Positions 1 to 8,036 of a DNA stretch of 64,000 nt are shown one piece after another. Within the stretch, counting starts at the first letter, position 1. Every line of letters begins with the position of its first letter. The translations under genes were made by a program, and so were the position numbers. The notes beneath the pieces were generated by a model. It ran no database searches, had not been told where the DNA came from, and saw only the letters and a list, made by a program, of their open reading frames with translations. The DNA comes from Desulfovibrionaceae bacterium (lineage in GTDB: Bacteria; Desulfobacterota; Desulfovibrionia; Desulfovibrionales; Desulfovibrionaceae), in the NCBI GenBank assembly GCA_019421865.1, contig JAHZEL010000023.1, positions 1 to 64,000 on the forward strand. The letters run 5' to 3'.

Positions 1-1
1 G

Positions 2-85
2 AGGTATCAAATTTATGAAGCAAAATCCGTTAAATATGATGCCCAACAACGAGTGAGTATATCTGTAGGTATTTTTATTGTCTGA
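2..85 (+). other. Possible 3' end of an upstream gene
   Basis: An open frame runs from the left edge to a TGA at 83-85 and could be the last 27 codons of a gene lying outside the window. A shorter open frame ends at 56. The only support is the strong plus-strand terminator about 75 bases further on, which implies that transcription enters from the left. The DNA is much more AT-rich than the rest of the window. No domain can be recognised. Confidence 0.25.
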
Positions 86-161
86 AAGTATTAATTATTA
101 TTAATTTCAACCTATTAAATTATAAAAATTTATCCGCCTGGGGACGCCAAAAAAAGCAATC

Positions 162-194
162 AACGCCCTGTGAGAAATCACAGGGCGTTTTTTC
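162..194 (+). terminator. Intrinsic terminator
   Basis: A perfect 12-bp stem (AACGCCCTGTGA / TCACAGGGCGTT) with a GAAA tetraloop is followed by a run of T. It would end a plus-strand transcript coming from the left of the window. Confidence 0.85.
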
Positions 195-850
195 GTTAAT
201 GATTTCGATTCGGGAGAGGCGCAGAGAGGCGATTCGGAGAAAGGGTGCGGGCATGAAGCGCCGGAGAAAGACAGAGAAAGGAATGCCTTCCGGGACGCAG
301 GGACTATGCAGTCCGTGCGACTTCAGAAGGCGTTTTTTGTGGAGTCTGGAGAAGGGAATACGCCTTCAGAAAATGTGGCTTCCGGCGTCTTCTGTGCCGT
401 TATTCTGATGATTGCGCTGTGAATGATGGGCAGGCGCATTTGTCGCGATGGGCATGGTCCTGGAACTTGCGCAGGAGAGGGAAGAGCGGAAAGGCAAGAG
501 GCCGTGCGGAGAGAGGTTGCAATGTGGGCATGCTTCGACTGGTGAGGCAGAGTGGAGCACTCCGGGCAGGAAGGAGGCCAAGCGCGATGCCTCATAGCTG
601 GACGAGGTTGCCCCGGAGGGGAATGCATCTGTTATCGCCCTGAAACAGCGATGCCGGGAGCCGATAATAAAGGAACGGCGGTGCCGCATGGATCAGTATG
701 AAAAATCGCGAGATCGTCTGTGGAGGGCTTGCAGTCTAAAATTGCAGCGCGGTGTGGAGAATCGGCTGTTTGTTCGAAGCTTCAGGTATGAGGTGTTTTG
801 AAGAAAGGGATCTGCAGATCGCAGGATGGCTGGTCCTTGTTGGAGGAGAA
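195..850. other. Gene-free stretch
   Basis: I see no convincing gene here. Open frames on both strands are short, mutually overlapping, rich in Arg and Pro/Ser, have no Shine-Dalgarno sequence and resemble nothing known. No repeat or RNA gene was recognised. The stretch lies between the terminator of the left-hand transcript and the terminator of the porin gene. Confidence 0.5.
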
Positions 851-883
851 TAAAAAACGGGAGAGGATGTTCATCCTCTCCCG
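851..883 (-). terminator. Intrinsic terminator of the porin gene
   Basis: A 12-bp perfect stem (CGGGAGAGGATG / CATCCTCTCCCG) with a two-base loop is followed, on the minus strand, by TTTTTTA. It lies 45 bases downstream of the porin stop codon. Confidence 0.9.
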
Positions 884-927
884 CAGGTGTCAGGTCCAGA
901 CCCGATGCGGACTAAGTCCGCGCCGAA

Positions 928-2307
928 TTAGAACTTGTAGGCGAAGCTGAGAGCAGCACTCCAGGCATCATCGCCCATGTCGTTCTTTCTGGCGAAGGAG
1001 GAGTGGTCAGCCTTGTCGAACTCGTTGATGAGGTAGGCGAGTTCGAGGTTGGCAGCCAGGTTCTTGTAGATCATGTAGGTGGAGGACAGGTTGAATTCCA
1101 CCACGGTGTCGGAGGAAGTCATGTACTCGATGGGATTCTCAGCGTCAGCCCACTTGCTGCTGTTATTGCCTCTGTACATGGTCACGGTGAAGGCATGGGT
1201 CAGATCTTCAAGGAAGCTGACGTCTTCGATACCGGCCTGAACGCCCCAAGTGCCGGCGATGGACTGGTGAGCAGTGCTCTGAGGATCGAAGAGGCCGTAT
1301 TCACCGGGAGCAAAGTTGAAGGAGGGATGGAAACGACCGCCGACGGAAGGAATCCAGTTCTGATGGATGGCCTTGGAGTCGCTGTCGTCACCGGAGCCGT
1401 ACCAGGCACCCAGAACGGGGGTACCATAGGCGGTCTTGTAGGAAGCCTTGGCCTGCACATACCAGCCGGAACGATCGAACAGATTGGTGGCGTCGTAAGC
1501 CACGCCGCCGTAAGCGCCGGAGAGCTTCAGAACGAAGGGATCGAAGTAGTTCATGGTGCTGGTCACGCCGAACCAGTAGGCGTCGCCGCTGCCGGCAAAG
1601 CCGCCGTCATTGCTGGTGTAAGGCTGGGTGGCACCGGCGTCAATGGAGCCGTACATGGCGTAAGGAGTGACGGAGAAGCCGTCGAACTTCATGGCAGCAG
1701 ACAGAGCGAACACGTCGGACTTGTTGGCGAGGCTGGTGTCGTTGTCGTAATCGTACACCTTGTCGTCATAGGTAACCGTGGTGCCCTGATCGTCGGTCCA
1801 TTCGTTGTTGTACTTGGCGCGTACCCAGAAAGCGGTCACGTCGAGCCAATCGGTCACGGGAGTGGAGAGCACCACGCCGTCACGGCTGTTCAGGCCGGGA
1901 TGCATGATGGCGTTCTTGCCGAAAGCGTCTTCAGGAAGACCGACGAGCTGCTTACCCATACGAACCTTGACGGTGGTCTGGGGGATCACCCAGTCGATGT
2001 AGGCCTGACGAATGCCAAGCTTGGTCTTGGCGTTGTTGGTGGTACCCCAGTCGTAACCGGTGGTATCGTTTTCATCGATACCGGCCTGCATCTGCATATA
2101 GCCGGAGAGGTTTTCAGAAGCGGTGAAGGTCATGCCGAGACGAACACGCTGACCGGCCTGATCGTAATTATTGGCGGTGTCGATTCTCTGACCGGAGATG
2201 AAGGTGAACATGTATTCGCCGTCCATCTTCACGTCCACAGCGGACGCAGGGGCGGAAGCGGCAACAACCATGCCGGCAGCCAGAAGAAGAGTAGCAAGCT
2301 TTTTCAT
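928..2307 (-). CDS. Outer membrane homotrimeric porin
   Basis: 459-residue outer-membrane porin of the type abundant in Desulfovibrionaceae, expected to form trimeric beta-barrel channels for small solutes. The first 22-23 residues are a signal peptide (MKK start, Leu/Ala core, ASA cleavage site). The mature part has alternating amphipathic strands, many Tyr/Trp/Gly and Asp/Asn residues, and ends in ...SFAYKF, with the C-terminal Phe used for outer-membrane assembly. The ATG at 2307 is chosen because an AGGAA Shine-Dalgarno lies just upstream and the signal peptide starts there; an in-frame upstream extension to 2373 lacks both. It is monocistronic, with its own terminator. Assignment to the porin family is firm; substrate specificity is unknown. 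Confidence 0.88.
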   Translation of the reverse strand: MKKLATLLLAAGMVVAASAPASAVDVKMDGEYMFTFISGQRIDTANNYDQAGQRVRLGMTFTASENLSGYMQMQAGIDENDTTGYDWGTTNNAKTKLGIRQAYIDWVIPQTTVKVRMGKQLVGLPEDAFGKNAIMHPGLNSRDGVVLSTPVTDWLDVTAFWVRAKYNNEWTDDQGTTVTYDDKVYDYDNDTSLANKSDVFALSAAMKFDGFSVTPYAMYGSIDAGATQPYTSNDGGFAGSGDAYWFGVTSTMNYFDPFVLKLSGAYGGVAYDATNLFDRSGWYVQAKASYKTAYGTPVLGAWYGSGDDSDSKAIHQNWIPSVGGRFHPSFNFAPGEYGLFDPQSTAHQSIAGTWGVQAGIEDVSFLEDLTHAFTVTMYRGNNSSKWADAENPIEYMTSSDTVVEFNLSSTYMIYKNLAANLELAYLINEFDKADHSSFARKNDMGDDAWSAALSFAYKF

Positions 2308-2907
2308 TGCAATCATTCCTTTGAAAAAAAAGTGGTTGATTAACACCGATATGGAAAATCCCTCTTTTTCCATGAGCGGAGCTTAGAATTAAGTCGTTAT
2401 TTAAGCAATAAAAAAATGTTAACAAAATGATATTTTTCGATAAAAAATTAAAAAATTTTCATAAGATTTTATTAATTCAATGTGTTATAATGGGGTATCA
2501 GAGGGCGCGTTATGCGCTTTTCAAAGAAATGATATGTACGTATAATATATTGAAATAATATATAAAAATAATATATTTTTCTTTTTTCTGCGAAAATGAT
2601 CCGCTACTCGGAAAGCTCCTGTCGGCGCCGGACCAGATGGAAAAATTGCCCGAAAAGAAGGCAGAATGGCTTTTGAAAAGGCCTTAATCTGTAAAAAAAA
2701 TTGAATTGCAGCTTTGCGAATGCCGTATGTTTTTCTCTGCAAAGCTGCTTCGGGAAAAGCCGATCGGATTCGATGAGGAGAAGGAAAGGTTGTGAAGCTC
2801 CTTGTTTGGAGGAGAATGAGGAAACTGCCCGGCCTGGGCCGACCGCTTCATCTTTTCCTTCCCGTGTTTTTGCGGTAGCACAGCAGAAAACAAGGAGTGA
2901 GATACTC
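2308..2907. other. AT-rich intergenic region with divergent promoters
   Basis: Six hundred bases separate the divergent porin and AlaX-like genes. The segment from about 2390 to 2600 is very AT-rich, with several A and T tracts, as expected for a strong, possibly UP-element-assisted porin promoter on the minus strand. No single -35/-10 pair stands out enough to be named. Small open frames here have no ribosome binding site and no recognisable product. Confidence 0.4.
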
Positions 2908-3375
2908 ATGAGTAAGGAATATGATCCTCGGATGCACACGGCGGAACACACGCTAAGCGGCGTCCTTATCCGCCGCTATGGCTGCCCCCGCTGTTTTTCC
3001 ACGCATATCAACGCCAACAAGTCCAAGGTGGACTTTCATTTTCCGCACGATCTTTCCGCTGAGGACGTAGCGTCCATCAGCGCGGAAGTGAATGAAGTGC
3101 TGGCCCGTGATCTGCCTGTGGTGGCCCGGAACATGAGCCGTGAGGAAGCCGCTCAGAAGTTCAGCCTTGCCCGTCTGCCGGAAAGCGCCGGTGATACGCT
3201 GCGTATCGTCTATATAGGCGATCCCGATGCGCCGGAGGGCCCGCTGGATGCCTGCCCCTGCATAGGCGAGCATGTTTCTCATACGGCCGAATGCGGGAAG
3301 TTCATCTGGGTTTCCCACGAATGGAAGCCGGATGACGGCGGCGTTCTGCGCATACGCTTCAAGCTGGAACAGTGA
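2908..3375 (+). CDS. Stand-alone AlaX-type alanyl-tRNA editing protein
   Basis: 155-residue protein related to the second additional (editing) domain of alanyl- and threonyl-tRNA synthetases. Such AlaX proteins hydrolyse mischarged tRNA(Ala), usually Ser-tRNA(Ala), in the cytoplasm. The zinc-binding signature is visible: HTAEH (HxxxH) at residues 11-15 and C-I-G-E-H (CxxxH) near residue 120. There is no synthetase or C-Ala domain, so it is a small AlaX. The ATG at 2908 has AAGGAGTGA eight bases upstream; the frame is open further upstream, but that part is not protein-like. It is a single-gene unit followed by a terminator at 3611-3650. Fold is well supported; tRNA specificity is inferred. 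Confidence 0.75.
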   Translation: MSKEYDPRMHTAEHTLSGVLIRRYGCPRCFSTHINANKSKVDFHFPHDLSAEDVASISAEVNEVLARDLPVVARNMSREEAAQKFSLARLPESAGDTLRIVYIGDPDAPEGPLDACPCIGEHVSHTAECGKFIWVSHEWKPDDGGVLRIRFKLEQ

Positions 3376-3610
3376 GAGAAAGCCAGGATAGGCTTGGTTT
3401 CTCCGGTCATGGTAGGAGAAAGCTGAGAAGAGTATGCCCGTACCCGCAGTGGCGTCCGGTTTCAGCTGCTGCCGGGAAGTGATGGCGTCCCTTTCTTTTT
3501 GGAAGTATGGCGTTGCTGCCCCGACGGTACGTCCAATAAGCGTCGGGCAGCTTCTCCTTTAAGAATAACGATCCGCCGTCCCCTATCTTTAAAAGATGTA
3601 CCGGCGAAGA

Positions 3611-3650
3611 GCCGCCTCGGAATGTTGGTCTGATTCCGGGGCGGCTTTTT
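3611..3650 (+). terminator. Intrinsic terminator
   Basis: A 13-bp stem with one G-U pair (GCCGCCTCGGAAT / ATTCCGGGGCGGC) is followed by TTTTT. An earlier weaker hairpin (3514-3525 with 3541-3551) lies in the same 235-base trailer of the AlaX-like gene. Confidence 0.75.
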
Positions 3651-3865
3651 CATATGGCAGACTTCCGTGGAACCCTTCGGAGAAATACCGTGATCAGCGG
3701 TGTCTTGTTGAAGTGTTGCCCTGGCTGATGACGAGCGGACGACTTTTCGGCAAGGTCCGCTTTGGGAGATGAATGCTGAAAGAAATAATTTTATCAGTTA
3801 AATAAATGGGATATGTTTTAATTGAAATTATTTTTCAAAAATAGCGAGAAAAAATTGAATTTAAG

Positions 3866-3894
3866 TTGACATTGAAATTCGTTTTCATTAGTGT
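3866..3894 (+). promoter_or_regulatory. Putative promoter with Fur-like box
   Basis: A consensus -35 (TTGACA, 3866-3871) is followed after 17 bases by TAGTGT. The spacer holds TGAAATTCGTTTTCA (3873-3887), a 5-bp-arm inverted repeat matching the 7-1-7 Fur box (TGATAATNATTATCA) at 10 of 14 informative positions. A repressor bound there would block the promoter. The first recognisable downstream gene is the flavodoxin at 4807, about 900 bases away. Flavodoxins are commonly iron-repressed, but the link is inference. Confidence 0.45.
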
Positions 3895-4076
3895 CGATTT
3901 CAACAGGGATGAGCAGCAGAAACGAAAGGTGCTCATTCCTTGGAAGAGACTGTCCTCGACGCGGTAAGACGGCCGGGCAATAAGAGAACTCCGGTTGACG
4001 CAGAGGCGAAGGACAGGCGGCTCATTGAAAATTTCAGAGTGTTCGCAACGGCCGATCAGGGCAGGATAAGACATTG

Positions 4077-4744
4077 ACCTCCCCCCCCGGCCGCCTGACG
4101 ATGGCTTGACCCGGCGTGCGCCGGAGGCGTCAGGCGGCAAAATTTCGCGGGTTTTCCCGCAAGATATCGGGATACGACCGGGTCGTATTCCCTTGCTGAG
4201 GTGGATACCTCAGTCTCCTGGTGCGGCAGGGCCGTTCCCCATGGTGGGGGACGGCCCGAGAGACACCGGGGCATGACCACAGCCCATAGCAGCGCGAAGG
4301 CGATCCGAGCGTCTTCGGGCCTCCATAAAGAGCGTCGCATACTCCGAGGTGGCGTTCCTGCCGGAACATATGTCTGGATGTTCCGGCAAAATTTCTCTGC
4401 CACGCGGCAGGAGCATGGATTTGCAGATCCATCATCATATTCGCCATACTTTTCGGGACATACAGGTACTCCCGGAAAGTCTCCTCCGCATTGCCGGTAT
4501 GCATGAAAACGGCATGCCGGCAAAAATTTGCTCTGAAGTCTTGTGCTTCAGTCTCCTCCCCCCCCTCGGCCGGACGTTCGACTCACAGCGCGCGTCCGGC
4601 CGGATATTTATGTCCTGCATCCGCCCCGTTTTGGCGGGGCGCATACTCCTGGTCGTGCACGGCGGAGAAAGACGGCATATCTCCGCCGTGCAAAAAATAG
4701 CGGACACATATTCCCCGAGAAGGCAGGCTTTGTCCGTACTCCGG
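4077..4744 (+). repeat. Array of stem-loops joined by CTCC-type linkers
   Basis: A non-coding stretch built from repeated structural modules. Five large stems are 4090-4100/4128-4138, 4360-4369/4378-4387, 4492-4502/4512-4522, 4567-4576/4593-4602 and 4657-4668/4680-4691, each 10-12 bp. The first three are followed by AAAATTT (4139, 4388, 4523) and the fifth by AAAAAATA. Each is then followed by a smaller hairpin (for example 4147-4160, 4397-4410, 4531-4549, 4623-4640). Additional hairpins are at 4196-4213 and 4229-4257. Between modules lie C-rich single-stranded pieces: CCTCCCC at 4078, TCTCCT at 4214, ACTCCG at 4341, CTCCTCC at 4481, TCTCCTCCC at 4552, ACTCCT at 4645, ACTCCGG at 4738. Stem sequences differ, so the arrangement, not the sequence, is repeated. 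Confidence 0.6.
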
Positions 4745-4806
4745 CATGGGGTCGGGGCGGACGGCTGCCCTGTCGCCTGCTTTTCCGGGGGCTGGAGAAA
4801 AAAGAT

Positions 4807-5250
4807 ATGAAAGCGCTCATTGTGTATGGCTCTACCACGGGCAATACCGCCGGTATTGCCGAGGCTCTCGGCGACATTCTTGGTCAGGCCGGGCATGAGG
4901 TGACGGTGAAGAACGCCGCCGACGTGACGGCCGAAGGACTGTGCAACGGTTACGACGCCGTGCTGTTCGGCTGCTCCGCCTGGGGAACCGACGAGGTGGA
5001 AATGCAGGACGACTTCAACGCCCTGTATGAAGATTTCGATCTCATCGGCGCGAAGGGAAAGAAGGCGGCCTGTTTTGCCAGCGGTGACAGCAGCTTTGAA
5101 CACTTCTGCGGAGCCGTGGACGTTATCGAAAAACGCCTTGTCGAGCTCGGCGCGGAGATCATGGAAGAAGGACTCAAGGTGGAAGGCGACTACTCCGGCA
5201 GCAGGGACGACGTGGACAGCTGGGGCAGGCGCATTGCCGCCGCACTGTAA
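4807..5250 (+). CDS. Short-chain flavodoxin
   Basis: 147-residue FMN-binding electron carrier, soluble and cytoplasmic, able to replace ferredoxin. The phosphate loop GSTTGNT is at residues 8-14, the Trp-containing 60s loop (CSAWGTDE) and the 90s loop (GDSSFEHFCGAVD) follow, and the length equals the D. vulgaris protein, to which it aligns along its whole length. The flavin-stacking Tyr98 of D. vulgaris is Phe here. The ATG at 4807 has GGAGA ten bases upstream. The gene sits at the end of a roughly 900-base untranslated region carrying a Fur-like promoter and the hairpin array, suggesting control by iron and/or RNA structure. An in-frame upstream extension over the hairpin array is rejected. 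Confidence 0.93.
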   Translation: MKALIVYGSTTGNTAGIAEALGDILGQAGHEVTVKNAADVTAEGLCNGYDAVLFGCSAWGTDEVEMQDDFNALYEDFDLIGAKGKKAACFASGDSSFEHFCGAVDVIEKRLVELGAEIMEEGLKVEGDYSGSRDDVDSWGRRIAAAL

Positions 5251-5400
5251 TAGAGGCATTTGTTTCGGGAAGTTTGTCTGCCTGTTTTTCTGCGACAGTG
5301 GCTGCCGACAAAAGGCGGCCTGTACGCGGAAAGCAACGAGAATAGCGAAGGCAGGTGTTGTGCATGCCCGGAAACAGGCTCGAAAAGAGAGTGTACGGAA

Positions 5401-5428
5401 AACGGGAACCGGCATACCGGTTCCCGTT
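5401..5428 (+). terminator. Terminator-like hairpin after flavodoxin
   Basis: Perfect 12-bp stem AACGGGAACCGG / CCGGTTCCCGTT with a CATA loop, followed by TCTGCGTTT. The stem is strong but the T tract is interrupted. Confidence 0.6.
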
Positions 5429-5488
5429 TCTGCGTTTAATTAAGAGAAGATCGGCGGGCGTGTTCCGCGGGCCGCAGGAAAAGGGGAA

Positions 5489-5510
5489 AGGGGGAATCTG
5501 CTCCCCCCCT
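5489..5510 (-). terminator. Possible terminator of the aro operon
   Basis: A G/C-rich stem (GGGGGA / TCCCCC, 5490-5495 with 5502-5507) lies 75 bases past the aroE stop; on the minus strand it is followed by CTTTCCCCTTTTCC. The poor T tract makes this a moderate call. The rest of 5251-5582 shows no gene. Confidence 0.4.
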
Positions 5511-5582
5511 CACGAGAGAAGAGGGCGCTTTTTCGGCATCGGTGGGACGGGCCGGATTTCATGCCCCGGACATCGGCGATGC

Positions 5583-6449
5583 TCAGAGCCCCTTGTCCAG
5601 AACGGGCAGCAGTCTTTTTTGGACGACGGCCTTCATGAGCGCGGCATCAAGCGGGCAGGAGGCGAACTGCTCCAGCGCGAGAATGGCCTGATGAATGAGC
5701 ATGCCGAGCCCGTTCATGGTCTGATGTCCTCGCTTTTCCGCCTCTTCCAGAAGTCCGGTTCTGAGCGGACGATAGATGAGATCGCATACCGGGGCCGATG
5801 CGGGCAGCTCGTCGAGAAAATCGAAGTCGTCAAACTGCGCGGGAACGCTCTGCATGCCGAGGGGCGTGCAGTTGATGAAAAGTTCCGCTTCACTCAGAGC
5901 CTGCCGGGTATCGGCGGAGCCGAGAGGGCTTATGCGCACATGGCTGGACGCCCGGGCCAGTTCTTCGGCGCGCGCCGGAGTACGGCAGCAGACGGTAATG
6001 CTTTCCGCCCCTTCGGCCGCCAGCTTGAGCACGACGGATCGGGCGGCGCCGCCTGCGCCGAACACGACGATGCGGCGACCTTCCGGCCTGATCCCTTCGT
6101 CGTGCAGCGAGCGGAGAAAACCCGCGCCGTCGGTGTTGTGTCCGTGGAAGCGGCCGTCGCGGATGACCACGGTGTTCACGGAGCGGTACATGCGGGCATC
6201 GTCGGAGAGCGTATCCATGAGCGGCACGAGATCGGTCTTGTGCGGCATGGTGGCGTTGAATCCGGCCAGATTCAGATCGGCCGCCGAGGGGAGCCATGCC
6301 GCCACGCTTCCGGCGCTGACGAGAATGCGTTCATACACGCATGCCAGCCCTATTTCATCCAGCATGGCCTGCTGAATGAGAGGGGAGAGGCTGTGTTCGA
6401 TGGGATCGCCGATGACGGCCAGTTTTTTTCCGTCCAGAAGGTGACTCAT
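5583..6449 (-). CDS. aroE: Shikimate dehydrogenase
   Basis: 288-residue NADP-dependent enzyme that reduces 3-dehydroshikimate to shikimate. The substrate-binding SLSP motif is near residues 20-23, the catalytic Lys lies in NATMPHKTD near residue 70, and the dinucleotide fold shows VFGAGGAARSVV near residue 130. The ATG at 6449 starts MSHLLDGKKLAVIGDP, as in the family; upstream in-frame sequence overlaps aroK and is rejected. It is the last gene of the operon, 16 bases after aroK. No aroD or aroQ (3-dehydroquinate dehydratase) is in the window, so that step must be encoded elsewhere. Confidence 0.93.
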   Translation of the reverse strand: MSHLLDGKKLAVIGDPIEHSLSPLIQQAMLDEIGLACVYERILVSAGSVAAWLPSAADLNLAGFNATMPHKTDLVPLMDTLSDDARMYRSVNTVVIRDGRFHGHNTDGAGFLRSLHDEGIRPEGRRIVVFGAGGAARSVVLKLAAEGAESITVCCRTPARAEELARASSHVRISPLGSADTRQALSEAELFINCTPLGMQSVPAQFDDFDFLDELPASAPVCDLIYRPLRTGLLEEAEKRGHQTMNGLGMLIHQAILALEQFASCPLDAALMKAVVQKRLLPVLDKGL

Positions 6450-6465
6450 GGTGACTCCGGCAGAC

Positions 6466-6981
6466 TCAGTCGCCGCTGTGGCGACGGTAGTGGTTGAGAA
6501 TCTGGAGAATACGCTTTCTGAGCGTGCGCGGCCCGCCGTTGTTGAAAACGGTAACATGGGCGTAACGGCGGTACAGATCGAGGCGCTCGGCATACAGGCG
6601 GAAAAGTCTGTCTCTGTCGTTCTGCACGAGGGGGCGATCCCCGAGCGACGTGGAGCGCAGAATGTGCGAGGGATGCCGGTCGATGAACACGATGAGTCCG
6701 TTTTCCGCCAGCATTTTCATGTTTTCCTCGCGGAGAATCATGCCGCCGCCTGTGGAAATGACGGCGCCTGAGCCGGCGGCGGCCTGTCTTGCGCAGGCCG
6801 ATTCCATGTCCCTGAATCCGGTTTCTCCGTCTTCGGCGAAAATGTCGGGAATGGAGCGGCCCGAATTTTTTTCGATCATGGCGTCGGTATCCAGAAGCGG
6901 CATGCGCATTCTTCGGGCCAGACGCCGGCCGATGGTGCTTTTGCCGCAGCCGGAAAGACCGATGAGCACGAGATTCTTCAT
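6466..6981 (-). CDS. aroK: Shikimate kinase
   Basis: 171-residue cytoplasmic kinase converting shikimate to shikimate 3-phosphate with ATP. The Walker A loop GLSGCGKST is at residues 8-16, the substrate-binding Asp is in LLDTDAMIE, GGGM follows the RDME helix, and the Arg-containing lid is in STSLGDRPLV. Length is standard. The start overlaps the aroC stop by the ATGA arrangement (ATG 6981-6979, TGA 6980-6978), so the two genes are probably translationally coupled. Confidence 0.93.
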   Translation of the reverse strand: MKNLVLIGLSGCGKSTIGRRLARRMRMPLLDTDAMIEKNSGRSIPDIFAEDGETGFRDMESACARQAAAGSGAVISTGGGMILREENMKMLAENGLIVFIDRHPSHILRSTSLGDRPLVQNDRDRLFRLYAERLDLYRRYAHVTVFNNGGPRTLRKRILQILNHYRRHSGD

Positions 6982-8036
6982 GCGAGCATCCCCGGAATTT
7001 CCGTGAGCGCCAGGGCGCAGACCGCCTCGATGACGGGAACGGCTCGGGAAAGAATGCAGGGGTCGTGCCTGCCGGTGATGGAGAGCTTTGCCGCTTCGCC
7101 GGTGCGCATGTCCACGGTGTCCTGTTCTCTGCCGATGGAGGGGGTGGGCTTGATGACCACGGAGAAGACCACGGGCATGCCGTTTGATATGCCGCCGTTG
7201 ATGCCGCCGTTGTTGTTGGTGCGGGTATGGAGGCTTTCTCCCGGCTCAAACACGTCGTTGGCTTCGCTGCCGCGCATGGAGGCAAAAGAGAAGCCCGCGC
7301 CGAAGGAGAGCCCTTTCACCGCGGGAACGGCGAACATATGGCGGGCGATGAGGCTTTCGAGGTTTTCATCGAAGTCTGGGCTGCCGAGACCGGCAGGCAG
7401 GCCGAAGGCCAGGCACTCGATGATGCCGCCTACGGAGTCGCCTTCGGCCCGGGCTGCGAGAACGGCGTCCTGCATGGCGTTTCCGCGCTCATCGTCGAGA
7501 ACGGGAAAGGCCTTCTTTCCCGCCGCGCGCAGGGCATCCCTGTCGGGGCGGGCGAGATCGAGGGGGGCATCTTCAATGCCCGCCGTGCAGCGGATGCGGG
7601 CCAGCACTTCCACGCCCTTTTTCTGCAGCGCCAGCTTGGCCACGGCTCCGGCGAAGACCAGAGGCGCGGTGAGGCGTCCGGAAAAATGCCCGCCGCCGCG
7701 GTAGTCCTCAAAGCCCTGATAGCGCAGATGCGCGGTGTAGTCGGCATGGCCGGGCCTGGCGAGCCAGCGGGTGGCGGCGTAGTCGCGCGAGCGGGTGTCG
7801 GTGTTTTCGATGACGCCGCAAAGAGGCGTGCCGCAGGCCTTTCCTTCAAACACGCCGCTCAGAATGCGTACTTCGTCCTTTTCGTTGCGGGCCGTGGCGA
7901 GAGGGGAGCGGCCCGGAGCGCGGCGCGCCATTTCGCTGCGGATGAAATCCGTGTCGATATCAAGTCCCGAAGGGACGCCCTGAAGCACGATGCCGATGGC
8001 CGGACCGTGGGATTCGCCGAACAGGCTGTAACGCAT
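6978..8036 (-). CDS. aroC: Chorismate synthase
   Basis: 352-residue FMN-dependent enzyme that eliminates phosphate from EPSP to give chorismate, the branch point for Phe, Tyr and Trp. Family signatures seen are GESHGPAIG near the N-terminus, the R-x-PGRSP block, HFSGRLTAPLVFAG and the C-terminal GRHDPC. The ATG at 8036 is chosen because MRYSLFGESHG is the normal N-terminus; the frame is open upstream but lies inside tyrA. The start shares one base with the tyrA stop (TAATG). FMN must be supplied reduced, plausibly via flavodoxin or ferredoxin in this anaerobe (inference). Confidence 0.95.
   Translation of the reverse strand: MRYSLFGESHGPAIGIVLQGVPSGLDIDTDFIRSEMARRAPGRSPLATARNEKDEVRILSGVFEGKACGTPLCGVIENTDTRSRDYAATRWLARPGHADYTAHLRYQGFEDYRGGGHFSGRLTAPLVFAGAVAKLALQKKGVEVLARIRCTAGIEDAPLDLARPDRDALRAAGKKAFPVLDDERGNAMQDAVLAARAEGDSVGGIIECLAFGLPAGLGSPDFDENLESLIARHMFAVPAVKGLSFGAGFSFASMRGSEANDVFEPGESLHTRTNNNGGINGGISNGMPVVFSVVIKPTPSIGREQDTVDMRTGEAAKLSITGRHDPCILSRAVPVIEAVCALALTEIPGMLA

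Noticed and set aside
195..850. Short open frames on both strands near the left edge
   Set aside because: They are mutually overlapping, with no ribosome binding sites and no recognisable products.
1003..2343. 446-codon plus-strand open frame opposite the porin gene
   Set aside because: Composition (Gly/Val/His) is that of a reverse-frame shadow, and the porin on the other strand has a signal peptide, ribosome binding site and terminator.
3835..4073. Minus-strand open frame with a strong-looking GGGGGGAGG ribosome binding site
   Set aside because: The apparent Shine-Dalgarno is part of the poly-C tract of the hairpin array. The frame runs over the Fur-like promoter, has no recognisable domain and ends in AT-rich DNA.
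4077..4744. CRISPR array
   Set aside because: The repeated element is an architecture, not an identical direct repeat. Stem sequences and spacings vary, and there are no cas genes.
3895..4806. FMN, cobalamin or Moco riboswitch before flavodoxin
   Set aside because: I looked for the conserved core sequences of FMN and cobalamin riboswitches and did not find them. The Moco motif could not be judged by eye, so no riboswitch is claimed.
4056..5415. Several minus-strand open frames over the hairpin array with repeated short motifs
   Set aside because: The shared peptide motifs come from the AAAATTT boxes and stems of the non-coding array, and one frame runs antisense through flavodoxin.
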